37,865 bases of DNA. Source: Verrucomicrobiota bacterium. GTDB taxonomy: Bacteria > Verrucomicrobiota > Verrucomicrobiia > Palsa-1439. A program made the position numbers and the translations under genes. Below the pieces are notes generated by a model. The model ran no database searches and was not told the origin of the DNA. It saw nothing but the letters and a program-made list of their open reading frames with translations. The DNA is taken from NCBI GenBank assembly GCA_003152315.1, contig PLZV01000059.1, positions 1-37,865 on the forward strand, given 5' to 3'. Position 1 is the stretch's first letter; each line of letters opens with the position of its first letter. This document shows, one piece after another, positions 1 through 8,697 of this stretch.

Positions 1-55
1 ATTGACAACCAAGACGGTATCTACAGGGCGGGAATACTGCGGGCGATCCGCTGTT

Positions 56-114
56 GCCAAGGCTATGGCGGACGAGGGGGGCGCATCAAACATGCCATTC
101 TGCGAAACGAACCC
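56..114 (-). repeat. composite dispersed repeat, copy 1
   Basis: On the minus strand this reads GGGTTCGTTTCGCAGAA (98-114) followed by GCCATAGCCTTGGC (56-69). The 17-mer recurs exactly at 22864-22880, and a near copy of the second block recurs at 22920-22932, in the same order and orientation. The spacing is 28 nt here and 39 nt in the other copy. Two copies in two intergenic gaps of one 38-kb window indicate a dispersed family. Similar elements are, from memory, common in Pedosphaera-type genomes; that was not checked. Confidence 0.7.
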
Positions 115-188
115 ATTTTGAGGGGTGTTTCGGTGGGTTTTCGGCGGTTGAGATGATGTTTCCGTCAGATTATGTGGAAAGACACGCG

Positions 189-223
189 TCAGGGGACGCG
201 GTTGGCTTCGCTCAGTCCCCTGA
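189..223. repeat. inverted repeat, 9-bp arms
   Basis: TCAGGGGAC (189-197) and GTCCCCTGA (215-223) are perfect reverse complements around a 17-nt loop. No T-run follows, so it is not a classical terminator. It lies in the non-coding region before prs and may be part of a repeat element or a folded RNA. Confidence 0.5.
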
Positions 224-348
224 GCTAGGCGCTTCGGGCGTCGACACGACGCGACGCGGTTTGCCGCGAACGACAGCGGCGTCTCGTCCAACTCGGCTTG
301 GCGCTACCCTCGCGCCTCGGCTTACAAAAGCGCAGCAACAAGGTGGGT

Positions 349-367
349 GGCAAGCGGGCCGCTTGCC
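349..367. repeat. near-perfect palindrome GGCAAGCGG-G-CCGCTTGCC
   Basis: Nine-base arms (349-357 and 359-367) flank one central G. It sits about 130 bp before prs. It could be an operator, or a fragment of a mobile intergenic palindrome. The sequence alone does not decide between these. Confidence 0.5.
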
Positions 368-500
368 CTACAATTGCGGAGGGATTGGGGTTGGAAAGAT
401 TCGGGTTGCAATGCGGGGGGCGAAACGGTAGAAGGAACGACGCTTTTGAGGCCACAAGTTGCGGGCGTGCCTTGATTTTTGGGCTAAAACAACCTGAGTC

Positions 501-1466
501 GTGGAGTCGCAAGTCCAGTTGAAGATTTTTTCTGGTAATGCAAATCGACCTCTCGCACAGCGGATTGCCGATTCGATCGGGGTACCGCTGGGTGATGCAA
601 CGGTCACGGCGTTTCCTGATGAGGAGACGTTCGTTAAGATCAATGAGAACGTCCGCGGGCGGGATATTTTCATCGTGCAGCCGACGTGTCCGCCCGCGAA
701 CCAGTATTTGATGGAGTTGTTGATCATGATCGATGCGGCGCGGCGGGCCAGCGCCAAGCGCATCACGGCAGTGTTACCGTTCTTTGGATATGCGCGGCAG
801 GACCGCAAGGACCAGCCGCGAGTGCCGATCACGGCGAAGCTGGTGGCGAACCTGATCACCGCCGCGGGCGCGAACCGGGTGCTGACGATGGACCTGCACG
901 CGCAGCAGATCATGGGATTTTTCGATATTCCCGTCGACCATCTGTACGCGGCGCCGGTGATGTACCGATATTTTATCGGGAAGAAGCTGAAGGATTTGGT
1001 GGTGGTTTCGCCCGACATCGGCGGCGTCAAGATGGTGCACGCGTACGCGAACCTCTTCCAGGCGCCGCTGGCGATCGTCGACAAGAAGCGCAAATCGGCT
1101 ACGGACGTCGAGATGCTCAGCGTCATCGGCGACGTGGACGGCAAGACCGTGTTGCTCGTGGATGACCTGACGGAGACGGCGGGCACGGTGACGCGGGCGG
1201 CGGAAATTTTGAAGAAGAAGGGCGCGAAGAAGGTGTACGCGTCCGTGAGTCATGCGGTATTGAATCCCGCGGCGCTGGATCGGTTGAAAGCGTCGGAGTT
1301 GGAGGAATTGGTCACCACCGACACGGTGCCGCACTCGAAGGTCAGCGGGTTCAAGCTGACCGAGTTGACCGTGGCGCCGCTGTTGGGCGAAGCGATCAAG
1401 CGGATTCACAATTCCGAGTCGGTGTCGTCGCTGTTCGACATCAATGGGAAACGTCCGGAAAGTTGA
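501..1466 (+). CDS. prs: ribose-phosphate pyrophosphokinase
   Basis: This cytosolic enzyme makes PRPP from ribose 5-phosphate and ATP, feeding purine, pyrimidine, His, Trp and NAD synthesis. The 321-aa product matches the family's usual 310-320 residues. It has the FPDEE and FGYARQDRK nucleotide-binding segments, TMDLHAQQIMGFFDIPVDHL, and the PRPP loop VVSPDIGG. Near the C-terminus, VLLVDDLTETAGT is the ribose-5-phosphate loop, where many relatives read DDxxDTxGT, so one Asp is replaced by Glu. The GTG at 501 has no Shine-Dalgarno sequence. A TTG at 519 would give MKIFSGNA, matching the usual family N-terminus, and is a plausible alternative start. rplY follows 52 nt later, an arrangement (prs-rplY-pth) seen in many bacteria. 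Confidence 0.96.
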   Translation: MESQVQLKIFSGNANRPLAQRIADSIGVPLGDATVTAFPDEETFVKINENVRGRDIFIVQPTCPPANQYLMELLIMIDAARRASAKRITAVLPFFGYARQDRKDQPRVPITAKLVANLITAAGANRVLTMDLHAQQIMGFFDIPVDHLYAAPVMYRYFIGKKLKDLVVVSPDIGGVKMVHAYANLFQAPLAIVDKKRKSATDVEMLSVIGDVDGKTVLLVDDLTETAGTVTRAAEILKKKGAKKVYASVSHAVLNPAALDRLKASELEELVTTDTVPHSKVSGFKLTELTVAPLLGEAIKRIHNSESVSSLFDINGKRPES

Positions 1467-1518
1467 GCGGTGAGGGAAAGACAATTTTAGAGTCGAATGT
1501 TTTGAGGAGAAAGTTGCC

Positions 1519-2394
1519 ATGGCACAGAAAGTACAATTAAAAGCGAAATCCCGGGCCGAGATCGGCAAGGGCGCGGTGAAACGGATGCGGGACCAGGGCA
1601 CTGTCCCGGGGGTTGTTTACGGCGCGCATATGAAGCCGATCAACATCACGGTCGGCATCGAGGAGTTGGAGAGGGCGCTGCATGGCGCCACCAGCGAGAA
1701 CGTGTTGGTGGACCTGCAACTCGAAGAGGGTGGCAAGACGAACAACCGCCTGGCGCTGATCCAGGAAGTGCAACATCACCCTTACAAGGATACGATTCTG
1801 CACATTGATCTCCACGAAGTGCTGGCAACGGAGAAACTGCGCGCGAGCGTACCGGTCCGGCCGATTGGCGAGCCGGCCGGCGTGAAGAACGGCGGCGGCG
1901 TGCTTGAATTCGTCATGCGCGAATTGCATGTGGAATGCTTGCCGCAAGATTTGCCCGCCCTGCTCGAAGTCAATGTCGAGAAATTGGAGATCGGCCAGAG
2001 CATTCACGTTGGCGATATTGCGGTACCCCATGGCGTGGCTTTGCTTGACGACAAGGGGCAGACGGTGTTCCTGGTCGCGGCGCCGATTACCGAGGAAGAG
2101 TTGGCGGCGATGACCGAGGCGGCAGCGGCCCCGTCGGCCGAGCCCGAAGTCCTCACGGCGAAGAAGGAAGAAGGCGTGGAAGGCGCGGTGGTCGAAGGCG
2201 AGGCGAAGCCGGAGGCCGGCAAAGCCGACGCCAAGGCGCCCGCAGCAGCGGGCAAGGCCGATGCCAAAGCGCCGGTGGCCGGCAAAGCCCCCGTGGCCGG
2301 CAAAGCTCCGGCGGGTGGCAAGGCCCCTGCGGCAGGCGCGCCTGGGAAGCCCGAGGCCAAGCCGGCCGGCGGCAAACCCGAAGCGAAGAAGTAG
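1519..2394 (+). CDS. rplY: 50S ribosomal protein L25/Ctc with extended tail
   Basis: This protein binds 5S rRNA in the large ribosomal subunit. It is the long CTC/TL5 form: an N-terminal L25 beta-barrel (about residues 4-95, containing GxVPGVVYG), then the all-beta TL5-type domain (about 100-195, with VxCLPQDLP and VGDI). From about residue 200 there is a low-complexity tail of Ala, Lys, Pro, Gly and Glu, including repeated GKAP(V/A) units, to residue 291. Such tails are common in large-phylum ribosomal proteins and are probably disordered. The ATG follows a good GAGGAGA site at 1504-1510. It precedes pth, its usual neighbour. Confidence 0.95.
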   Translation: MAQKVQLKAKSRAEIGKGAVKRMRDQGTVPGVVYGAHMKPINITVGIEELERALHGATSENVLVDLQLEEGGKTNNRLALIQEVQHHPYKDTILHIDLHEVLATEKLRASVPVRPIGEPAGVKNGGGVLEFVMRELHVECLPQDLPALLEVNVEKLEIGQSIHVGDIAVPHGVALLDDKGQTVFLVAAPITEEELAAMTEAAAAPSAEPEVLTAKKEEGVEGAVVEGEAKPEAGKADAKAPAAAGKADAKAPVAGKAPVAGKAPAGGKAPAAGAPGKPEAKPAGGKPEAKK

Positions 2395-2415
2395 CGGAAG
2401 CAGGACGACACCACT

Positions 2416-3015
2416 GTGTCGGCCAGGCCAAAGCTGGTGGTGGGGCTGGGGAATCCCGGCAAGGAGTACGAAGGCACGCGCCACAACATTGGCTTTGCGG
2501 TGCTGGATCGGCTCGCGGAGAAGTTCGGTTGTTCTTTTCGAAGCAAGTGGCGGTTCTCGGCGAAGATCGCGGAAGCCGCGGCTGGCGATGCCGGCAAAGT
2601 GGTGCTGGCCAAGCCGCAGACGTTCATGAATCGCAGCGGCTCGGCGGTGAATACACTATTGAAATGGCTCAAGGTCGAGCCGGGGCAGTTGTTGGTCATC
2701 GTGGACGACGCGGATTTGCCGCTTGGACAGATTCGGTTGCGCGTGGCGGGCGGCAGTGGCGGCCACAACGGATTGCGCTCGATCATCGAGACGCTCGGCG
2801 GCAACGAGGAATTCGCGAGGTTGCGGGTCGGGATCGGACGCAGCGCGCCCCTGGGGGCGGATATTTCGGGCCACGTGCTCGGCAGGTTTGCCCCGCCGGA
2901 ACGCGAGTTGGCCGGGCAGGCGGTCGCGGCCGCCGTGGAGGCGGTTGATTGCTGCCTGCGCGAGGGCCTCACGGAGGCGATGAATCAGTTTAATCGGAAA
3001 AAGTCCGCGGATTGA
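2416..3015 (+). CDS. pth: peptidyl-tRNA hydrolase
   Basis: It releases peptides from prematurely dropped peptidyl-tRNAs in the cytosol. The 199-aa product has the family signature from its start: VVGLGNPGKEYEGTRHN with the catalytic His at about residue 20, then KPQTFMNRSG, and VIVDDADLPLGQIRLR followed by GGSGGHNGLRSI. The start is GTG at 2416, 21 nt after rplY. The AGGA at 2402-2405 is weakly placed, so the start is probable rather than certain. It is cotranscribed with rplY and rpsF by spacing. Confidence 0.95.
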   Translation: MSARPKLVVGLGNPGKEYEGTRHNIGFAVLDRLAEKFGCSFRSKWRFSAKIAEAAAGDAGKVVLAKPQTFMNRSGSAVNTLLKWLKVEPGQLLVIVDDADLPLGQIRLRVAGGSGGHNGLRSIIETLGGNEEFARLRVGIGRSAPLGADISGHVLGRFAPPERELAGQAVAAAVEAVDCCLREGLTEAMNQFNRKKSAD

Positions 3016-3040
3016 CGCGGGAACGAGAAGGAGAGGGACG

Positions 3041-3382
3041 TTGAAGACATACGAAGGATTGTTTATTTTGGACGCCGCTGGTAAGGAAGAGGTGTCGAAG
3101 GAACTCGTGGACAAGATCCAGAAGAACATCGAGCACGCGGGCGGGCGGGTGGACAAGGTGCAGCGCATGGGCGCGCGCCAGTTTGCCCGCGACACGAACA
3201 AGCGCAGCTCCGGGTTCTATGTGAATTTTGTTTTCAACGCGCCACCGACGGCGATTGCCGAGCTGGACGCGAAGTTTCATTTGGATCCCGAAGTGTTCCG
3301 CTGGCAGCTTTCCGTGGCACCGCCCGAGCCGCCACCGCGCAAACCGCGCCGGATTCCGACGACGGGCGTGGTTGAGAAATAA
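3041..3382 (+). CDS. rpsF: 30S ribosomal protein S6
   Basis: A small-subunit protein that pairs with S18 on the central domain of 16S rRNA. The 113-aa product begins MKTYEGLFIL and contains the characteristic RRVDKVQRMGARQFAR-type segment and a strand with FYVNFVF. The start is TTG at 3041, supported by an AAGGAGAGGG Shine-Dalgarno run (3028-3037) and by the family N-terminus. It opens the classical rpsF-ssb-rpsR-rplI-dnaB block. ssb starts 5 nt after its stop codon. Confidence 0.95.
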   Translation: MKTYEGLFILDAAGKEEVSKELVDKIQKNIEHAGGRVDKVQRMGARQFARDTNKRSSGFYVNFVFNAPPTAIAELDAKFHLDPEVFRWQLSVAPPEPPPRKPRRIPTTGVVEK

Positions 3383-3387
3383 GTCGC

Positions 3388-3873
3388 ATGGCCTCCTACA
3401 ACAAAGTGCTGTTGATGGGCAACCTGACGCGTGATCCGGAAGTGAAGTACACGCCCAAAGGCACAGCGCTGGCGAATCTTGGGCTGGCGGTCAACCGCCG
3501 CTGGACGACGGAGACCGGCGAGCAGAAAGAGGAAGTCACTTTCGTGGACGTGGAAGTCTGGGGGCGGCAGGCGGAAACGGCCGGCCAGTATCTTTCAAAA
3601 GGCCGACCGGTGTTCGTGGAAGGGCGCTTGAAACTGGATAGCTGGGAGGACAAGGAATCCGGCCAGAAGCGCAACAAGTTAAAAGTGGTGGCTGAACGCG
3701 TGCAATTTCTGGGCGCACCGAGTGGCCGGACCGAAGTCAAGGACGAATCGCCGGCGGATCAAGCGCCCGCGCGACCGGCCGGTCGGGGCGCGCGGCCCGC
3801 AGCGCCACCGGCGCGTGACGCCGGGGAATCGGAGGCGCCACCGCCAGCCGAGGACGACAACATCCCTTTTTAA
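3388..3873 (+). CDS. ssb: single-stranded DNA-binding protein
   Basis: It binds and protects single-stranded DNA during replication, repair and recombination. An N-terminal OB fold spans about residues 1-110 (YNKVLLMGNLTRDPEVKYTP, then FVDVEVWGRQAE and GRPVFVEGRLKLDSW). A Pro/Ala/Gly-rich linker follows, and the protein ends in the acidic tip EDDNIPF, which recruits partner proteins. Length is 161 aa, normal for the family. The ATG lies 5 nt after rpsF with no clear Shine-Dalgarno, so translation is probably coupled. Confidence 0.97.
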   Translation: MASYNKVLLMGNLTRDPEVKYTPKGTALANLGLAVNRRWTTETGEQKEEVTFVDVEVWGRQAETAGQYLSKGRPVFVEGRLKLDSWEDKESGQKRNKLKVVAERVQFLGAPSGRTEVKDESPADQAPARPAGRGARPAAPPARDAGESEAPPPAEDDNIPF

Positions 3874-3922
3874 GCGGGCGGCAGGAATCGTAATCATTCA
3901 TTCAGGATAGGAAGACCAACAA

Positions 3923-4198
3923 ATGATGGAAAGAAGTTTTGATAGCCGTGACAGCCGTGACAGCCGTGAAGGCGGTCCGGAAGGCCGAAGGAACAAGCGC
4001 GATATCATTGTTAAGCGCGACTGCAAGTTGTGCATGGACCAAATCGATATCGACTTCAAACAGGCGGACCTGCTGAAGAAGTTCATGACGGAGCGCGGCA
4101 AGATTTTGCCGCGACGAATTTCGGGCAATTGCGCCAAACACCAGCGTCAGCTCGCGACCGCGATCAAGCGCGCGCGCGTGATGTTGCTGGTACGATAG
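3923..4198 (+). CDS. rpsR: 30S ribosomal protein S18, zinc-binding type
   Basis: The S6 partner in the small subunit. Length is 91 aa. It carries CxxC at residues 34 and 37 plus a later CxxH in NCAKH, so it is the zinc-containing (C+) form rather than the Cys-less form. The N-terminal extension contains a threefold 9-nt tandem repeat (3941-3967) that encodes DSR DSR DSR; this probably arose by slippage in an unstructured tail. AGGAAG at 3905-3913 serves as the ribosome binding site. rplI starts 18 nt downstream. Confidence 0.94.
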   Translation: MMERSFDSRDSRDSREGGPEGRRNKRDIIVKRDCKLCMDQIDIDFKQADLLKKFMTERGKILPRRISGNCAKHQRQLATAIKRARVMLLVR

Positions 4199-4216
4199 GA
4201 CGGAGTCACAAACACC

Positions 4217-4750
4217 ATGAGCACCCAGATCATTTTGACCGCTCCCGTTGACAACCTCGGGGCCGAAGGGGACACGATTACGGTCGCCGACGGCTACGCG
4301 AGAAACTTTCTATTCCCCAAAGGGTTGGCCATGCCGGCAACGGCGGGCAACCTGCGTCGCGTCGGATCGCTGCGCAAGAAGCGCGAGGCCAGCCTGGCCG
4401 CGCAACTGGATGACGCGAAGGCCATCGTCACCAAACTGACGAAGCAGTCATATACGATTACCGCCGCGGCGGGCGCGGACGGCAAGCTTTACGGTTCCGT
4501 GACTTCCGCCGATATTTCGGATGCGTTGAAAGCGGAGGGCATCGAGGTGGATCGGCGCAAGATTGTGATTGAGCATCCGATTCGCGAGTTGGGTGTCTAC
4601 GACGTGGATGTGAAGTTGCATGCGGAAGTCGTGACGAAGGTGAAGATTTGGGTGGTCGGCCCCGATGGGGGTGGCGCACCGTCCGCGAAATCCACGGGTC
4701 CGGACGAAAAAGCTGGCCGGAAGCCGCCGAAAGCCGATAAGAAGAAATAG
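4217..4750 (+). CDS. rplI: 50S ribosomal protein L9
   Basis: A large-subunit protein with two globular domains joined by a long helix. The N-terminal domain shows VDNLGAEGDTITVADGYARNFLFPKGLA. The helix (about 45-75) is rich in Lys, Arg, Glu and Ala. The C-terminal domain reads KLYGSVTSADISDAL with IEHPIRELGVYDVDVKLHAEV, and then a Lys/Pro-rich tail of about 25 residues extends it to 177 aa (usual about 150). It sits between rpsR and dnaB as in many bacteria. GGAG at 4201-4204 precedes the ATG by a longish spacer. Confidence 0.96.
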   Translation: MSTQIILTAPVDNLGAEGDTITVADGYARNFLFPKGLAMPATAGNLRRVGSLRKKREASLAAQLDDAKAIVTKLTKQSYTITAAAGADGKLYGSVTSADISDALKAEGIEVDRRKIVIEHPIRELGVYDVDVKLHAEVVTKVKIWVVGPDGGGAPSAKSTGPDEKAGRKPPKADKKK

Positions 4751-4776
4751 CCGAAGGAGTTTGCAGGGACGGCTCT

Positions 4777-6279
4777 ATGGCTTCGACCAACCCTCGCGCA
4801 TCTGAAAACGCCGGCCAAACTGGAGGGGCTGGCGCTACGCGGAGCCATGGTCCCGAAAAGGCCCAACCTTTTGGGAAATCCAAATCGGCGGTGCGGGACG
4901 TCCTCGACCGTGTACTCCCCAATAGCTTGGATGCCGAGATGGCCGTACTCGGCGCGATGTTGCTCAGCCCGGCGGAAGCAGGATCTCTGGTTCGAGATCG
5001 TCTGAGTGAAAACCATTTTTACTACACTGCCCATATTGTCATCTTTCGCGAGATCGCCGCACTGCAGGACGCCTTACATGCAGTTGATCTTCTCACGTTA
5101 ACGCAGCGGCTGCAGGACAAGAACCAACTCGAAGAGATCGGTGGTCCCGTCTACCTGGGCGATTTGGTTACACACGTGCCAACCGTTGCCAACGTTGAGT
5201 ATTACGTTGACATAGTGTGGGACAAATACCTGCTAAGGCAGCTCATCAGTGCGGCCCACGACGTCATTTTTCGCTCATTTGAGCAGCAGGACGATGTCAA
5301 GGGATGGATTGACGAAGTTGAGCAGCAGATTTTTGAGATCACGGCGGAGAAGTCGACTGACATAATCAAGCTCGCCAAGCCTCTGGTCATGGACGCTATG
5401 GCTAGCATTGAGCGGATGTACGAAAAGCGCGGTGAGGTCATGGGCCTTGCCACCGGTTTCCGCGATTTGGACAGGAAGACCTCTGGGCTGCATAACGGTA
5501 ACCTTTTCATTATCGCGGGTCGCCCCTCGATGGGCAAGACGGCGCTGGCAATGAACATCGCAGAGAATGTATCCGTCGATCGGAATATCCCTGTTGGGGT
5601 GTTCAGCTTGGAGATGTCGGGACAGGAGCTAGTGATACGCATGCTTTGCTCTCGGGCGCGGGTGAATCTGCGCATGCTGCACGACGGCTTTCCGAAAGAG
5701 GAGCATCATCACAAGCTGACTGTGGCAGCCAGCCAGTTGATGAAATCCCCGCTATACATCGACGACTCAGCGGGTCTGACAGTGAATCAAGTGCGTGCAC
5801 GTGCCCGACGGATGAAACAGCAGTTTAATATCCAATTGTTGATCATTGACTATATGCAGTTGATGCGCGCGCCGTCGCGTCGCGCGGAGAGTAGTCGACA
5901 GGCTGAGGTGGCCGACATCTCGGCGGGTGTGAAAGCTTTGGCCAAGGAATTGAACATTCCGATCATCGTTCTCAGTCAGCTGAACCGGCAGCCTGAATCA
6001 AGAGACGAAGGAAAGCCAAGACTGTCGGACCTTCGTGAATCTGGAGCAATTGAGCAGGATGCGGACGTGGTCGGTCTATTGGTTAGACCGGAGATATACG
6101 AGGATGACATCGACAAGAGGGAGAAACTGAAGGGTGAGGCACAATTGGTCATTGCCAAGCAACGAAACGGCCCGACAGGCGAGATTGATCTGACTTTTAT
6201 AGGTGATTACACTCGCTTTGAGGATCGAGCAAGGGTTGAAGAAGGAGACATTCCAAGGTTTGAAGGGGGCGAAGAATGA
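4777..6279 (+). CDS. dnaB: replicative DNA helicase
   Basis: This hexameric 5'-3' helicase unwinds the fork and interacts with primase. Residues 1-45 are a low-complexity extension. The N-terminal DnaB domain begins around LPNSLDAEMAVLGAMLLS. The RecA-like domain has Walker A GRPSMGKT at about 248, then FSLEMS, Walker B LLIIDYMQLM at about 354, LSQLNR and the DLRESGAIEQDAD segment. Length is 500 aa. The ATG is preceded by AGGGA at 4765-4769. The gene appears less GC-biased at third positions than its neighbours, but its place after rplI is the ancestral one. Its TGA overlaps the bamA ATG (ATGA), so bamA is translationally coupled to it. Confidence 0.96.
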   Translation: MASTNPRASENAGQTGGAGATRSHGPEKAQPFGKSKSAVRDVLDRVLPNSLDAEMAVLGAMLLSPAEAGSLVRDRLSENHFYYTAHIVIFREIAALQDALHAVDLLTLTQRLQDKNQLEEIGGPVYLGDLVTHVPTVANVEYYVDIVWDKYLLRQLISAAHDVIFRSFEQQDDVKGWIDEVEQQIFEITAEKSTDIIKLAKPLVMDAMASIERMYEKRGEVMGLATGFRDLDRKTSGLHNGNLFIIAGRPSMGKTALAMNIAENVSVDRNIPVGVFSLEMSGQELVIRMLCSRARVNLRMLHDGFPKEEHHHKLTVAASQLMKSPLYIDDSAGLTVNQVRARARRMKQQFNIQLLIIDYMQLMRAPSRRAESSRQAEVADISAGVKALAKELNIPIIVLSQLNRQPESRDEGKPRLSDLRESGAIEQDADVVGLLVRPEIYEDDIDKREKLKGEAQLVIAKQRNGPTGEIDLTFIGDYTRFEDRARVEEGDIPRFEGGEE

Positions 6280-8645
6280 GGCGGCTGCTTTGGGCGCTGC
6301 TCACGTTCTTCGCCGCCATTGTTCCGAGTGCGTCTTCCTGGGCCCAGGAGCCCGAAGAGGTCATTGTCCGCGAGATCGAAGTACGGTTCAGCGGCCCCGA
6401 GACGGTCAACCGCTCGGTGGTGATGGCCAATATCCAGACGGCGGTCGGCAAATCGCGCACCCGGGAAATGATCGAGCAGGACGTTCGCAACCTGATCAAT
6501 ACCGGCTACTTCTACGATGTACGGGTGCTGGAAGAACCGATGGTGGACGGTGTGCGGATTGTTTTCCAAGTGCAGGGCAAGGCGACGATCAAGGAAATCA
6601 TCATGGAGGGGAATAAGCGATTCAAGGAGGAACGCCTGAAGCGCGAGTACAGCCAGAAAGTGGGGGACAGCCTGGACGAGCGCAAGGCCCATGATGACGC
6701 CCGCAAGATGGAGGAGCTCTACCAGAAGTCAGGTTACCCCGATATCAAGGTCATCTACGAAGTCAGCATCGACAAGGACACGGGCAAGGCCATCCTGAAG
6801 TTCACGGTGCATGAAGGCGAACGAGTGTTCATTAAGCAGATCAAGTTTACCGGCAACAAGGCTTTCCCGGACGGCCGCCTGCTGAAGATTCTGAAGACGC
6901 GGCGTCATTGGTGGGGTTCGTGGCTGGCCGGCACGGGCGTGCTAAAGCAAGAGGACTTCAAGGAAGACCTCGATAAACTTCGCGATTACTACGATTCCAA
7001 CGGTTACATCGACATGGAGATCCGCGGCACGCGCACCGAGCGGGTTGGCCCCAAGTGGATGGTGATCACCATCGATCTTTACGAAGGCACGCAGTACAAG
7101 GTGGGCACTGTCACAATTGATGGGAATAAACTTTTCCCAACGCCGGACCTGGAGAAGCATCTCAAGATGACCTCGGGGAAAACCTTCACGCCCACCGCGA
7201 TGTCGGCCGACCAGAAGGCGCTCGAAGACTATTACGGCGCGCGTGGTTATCTGGATACGAGCGCGCGCCCGATTCGCGCGCCCAACGTCGAGACTGGCCG
7301 CATCGACATGACCTACTCCATTCACGAAGGTGAACTGACCTACATTGAGAAGATCGAGATTCGCGGCAATACCAAGACGAAGGACAAGGTCATCCGCCGT
7401 GAGTTGGCGGTCAATCCGGGGGAGATCTACGATACCGTGCGGGTGGACCGCAGCGTCGACCGCCTCAAGAACCTGGGCTATTTCTCAAAGGTCGAGGCAA
7501 CTCCCGAGCCGACCGACGTGCCGAATCGAAAAGATTTGGTACTCAATCTGGAAGAGCAGCGCACCGGTTCAGTCACGTTTGGCGCGGGATTCAGTTCGAT
7601 CGACAGCCTGCTCGGTTTCGTCGAAATCACCCAGGGTAATTTTGATCTCTTCAATTGGCCGAGCTTCACGGGTGGGGGCGAGAAGCTGCGTTTGCGCCTG
7701 CAAGTTGGTTTCAAACGGCAGGACGAGGTCCTTTCGTTCGTCGAGCCATGGTTCCTGGACCAGAAGCTATCGCTGGGTTTCGACGCGTTTCACCATAACA
7801 GTAACTATTTGAGCACGGAATATAGCGAACAACGAACCGGCATCGATTTGTGGCTCGAAAAAGCCTTGAACGAGTTTATCCGGGGACGGATTGAATATGG
7901 CATTCAGGACATCGATTTAACTGTGGATCACCTGGCTTCCCAGGAACTGCAGTCGCAGAACGGATCCCACACGCGCAGTTCGGTCACCGGGACGCTGGTT
8001 TATGACACCCGGGACAGTGTGTTCCTGACGACACGGGGCAATCGCACGGAAGTAAGCGCGGAAGTGGCTGGTGGGCCGATGGGGGGCAATGTTTCTGATT
8101 ACAAGCTGAACGCGAAGACCTCGTTCTACTTTCCGTTCTTTGACAAACAGGTGTTGCAATTGGTCGGCGCGGCGGGCGTGGTGGATGCCTTTGGCTCCAG
8201 CCGGAGCGGGGGTTCGAATGTGATCGAGACCGTGGTCAGCGGCGGAGTGACCAGCACGGTCGCGCGCGCGATTGATCCCGTGCCGATTTTCGACCGCTAC
8301 TTTCTCGGCGGCGCAAATACGCTACGCGGCTTCGCTTTCCGCAAGGTCAGCCCGAAAGACGGCAACAATGAGCCCATTGGCGGGAACACGTTTGTGAACG
8401 CGACGGCAGAGTACAGTTACCCGATCGTCGAGCGCGTGCGTGGCGCCTTCTTTTTTGATATCGGCAATGTGTACCAGAACGCGTATGATTTCACTTTTAG
8501 CGATTTGAAATCAGATGCTGGTATCGGCGTGCGGCTTAATCTGCCAATTGGGCCACTGCGGCTGGATTACGCCTATCCGATCATGTCGGACAAATTCACC
8601 GGAAGAACCGGGAAAATTCAGTTTAGTGTCGGCTACCAGTTCTGA
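6276..8645 (+). CDS. bamA: outer membrane protein assembly factor BamA
   Basis: The core of the BAM machine, which folds beta-barrel proteins into the outer membrane. A signal peptide (about residues 1-24, ending SSWAQ) is followed by five POTRA-type repeats (about 28-425) containing segments such as FKEERLKREY and GNTKTKDKVIRREL. The C-terminal 16-strand barrel carries LRGF (the family's conserved (V/L)RGF loop motif) near residue 680 and ends in the aromatic SVGYQF insertion signal. The 789-aa length is typical. It overlaps dnaB by 4 nt and leads a bamA-skp-lpxD group, the usual envelope cluster. Confidence 0.96.
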   Translation: MRRLLWALLTFFAAIVPSASSWAQEPEEVIVREIEVRFSGPETVNRSVVMANIQTAVGKSRTREMIEQDVRNLINTGYFYDVRVLEEPMVDGVRIVFQVQGKATIKEIIMEGNKRFKEERLKREYSQKVGDSLDERKAHDDARKMEELYQKSGYPDIKVIYEVSIDKDTGKAILKFTVHEGERVFIKQIKFTGNKAFPDGRLLKILKTRRHWWGSWLAGTGVLKQEDFKEDLDKLRDYYDSNGYIDMEIRGTRTERVGPKWMVITIDLYEGTQYKVGTVTIDGNKLFPTPDLEKHLKMTSGKTFTPTAMSADQKALEDYYGARGYLDTSARPIRAPNVETGRIDMTYSIHEGELTYIEKIEIRGNTKTKDKVIRRELAVNPGEIYDTVRVDRSVDRLKNLGYFSKVEATPEPTDVPNRKDLVLNLEEQRTGSVTFGAGFSSIDSLLGFVEITQGNFDLFNWPSFTGGGEKLRLRLQVGFKRQDEVLSFVEPWFLDQKLSLGFDAFHHNSNYLSTEYSEQRTGIDLWLEKALNEFIRGRIEYGIQDIDLTVDHLASQELQSQNGSHTRSSVTGTLVYDTRDSVFLTTRGNRTEVSAEVAGGPMGGNVSDYKLNAKTSFYFPFFDKQVLQLVGAAGVVDAFGSSRSGGSNVIETVVSGGVTSTVARAIDPVPIFDRYFLGGANTLRGFAFRKVSPKDGNNEPIGGNTFVNATAEYSYPIVERVRGAFFFDIGNVYQNAYDFTFSDLKSDAGIGVRLNLPIGPLRLDYAYPIMSDKFTGRTGKIQFSVGYQF

Positions 8646-8697
8646 TATGCTGGGAGCCACAAAATCGAAGAGAATAAAGGAAAGGTTGCGTGAATAA

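Larger units (their letters stand above)
1..500. other. non-coding, repeat-rich region upstream of prs
   Basis: No convincing gene is seen in these 500 bases. Two forward frames stay open from the window edge to about 120 and 156, so a 3' end of an upstream gene cannot be excluded, but neither translation resembles a known protein and one ends in the peptide FCETNPF, which comes from a repeat element. The stretch holds parts of two dispersed repeats (56-69 and 98-114), a partial repeat core at 131-139, and two GC-rich inverted repeats (189-223 and 349-367). TTGATT at 472-477 could be a -35 for prs, but no good -10 follows at the right distance. Confidence 0.6.

Noticed and set aside
472-500. 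TTGATT before prs as a fourth member of the leaderless promoter set
   Set aside because: At the 17-nt distance the hexamer is TGAGTC, a poor -10, and it abuts the GTG. The match to the other three is incomplete.
4777-6279. dnaB as a horizontally acquired gene
   Set aside because: It looks less GC-biased than its neighbours, but it holds the ancestral position after rplI, is coupled to bamA and has all family motifs. Lower codon bias is the simpler explanation.
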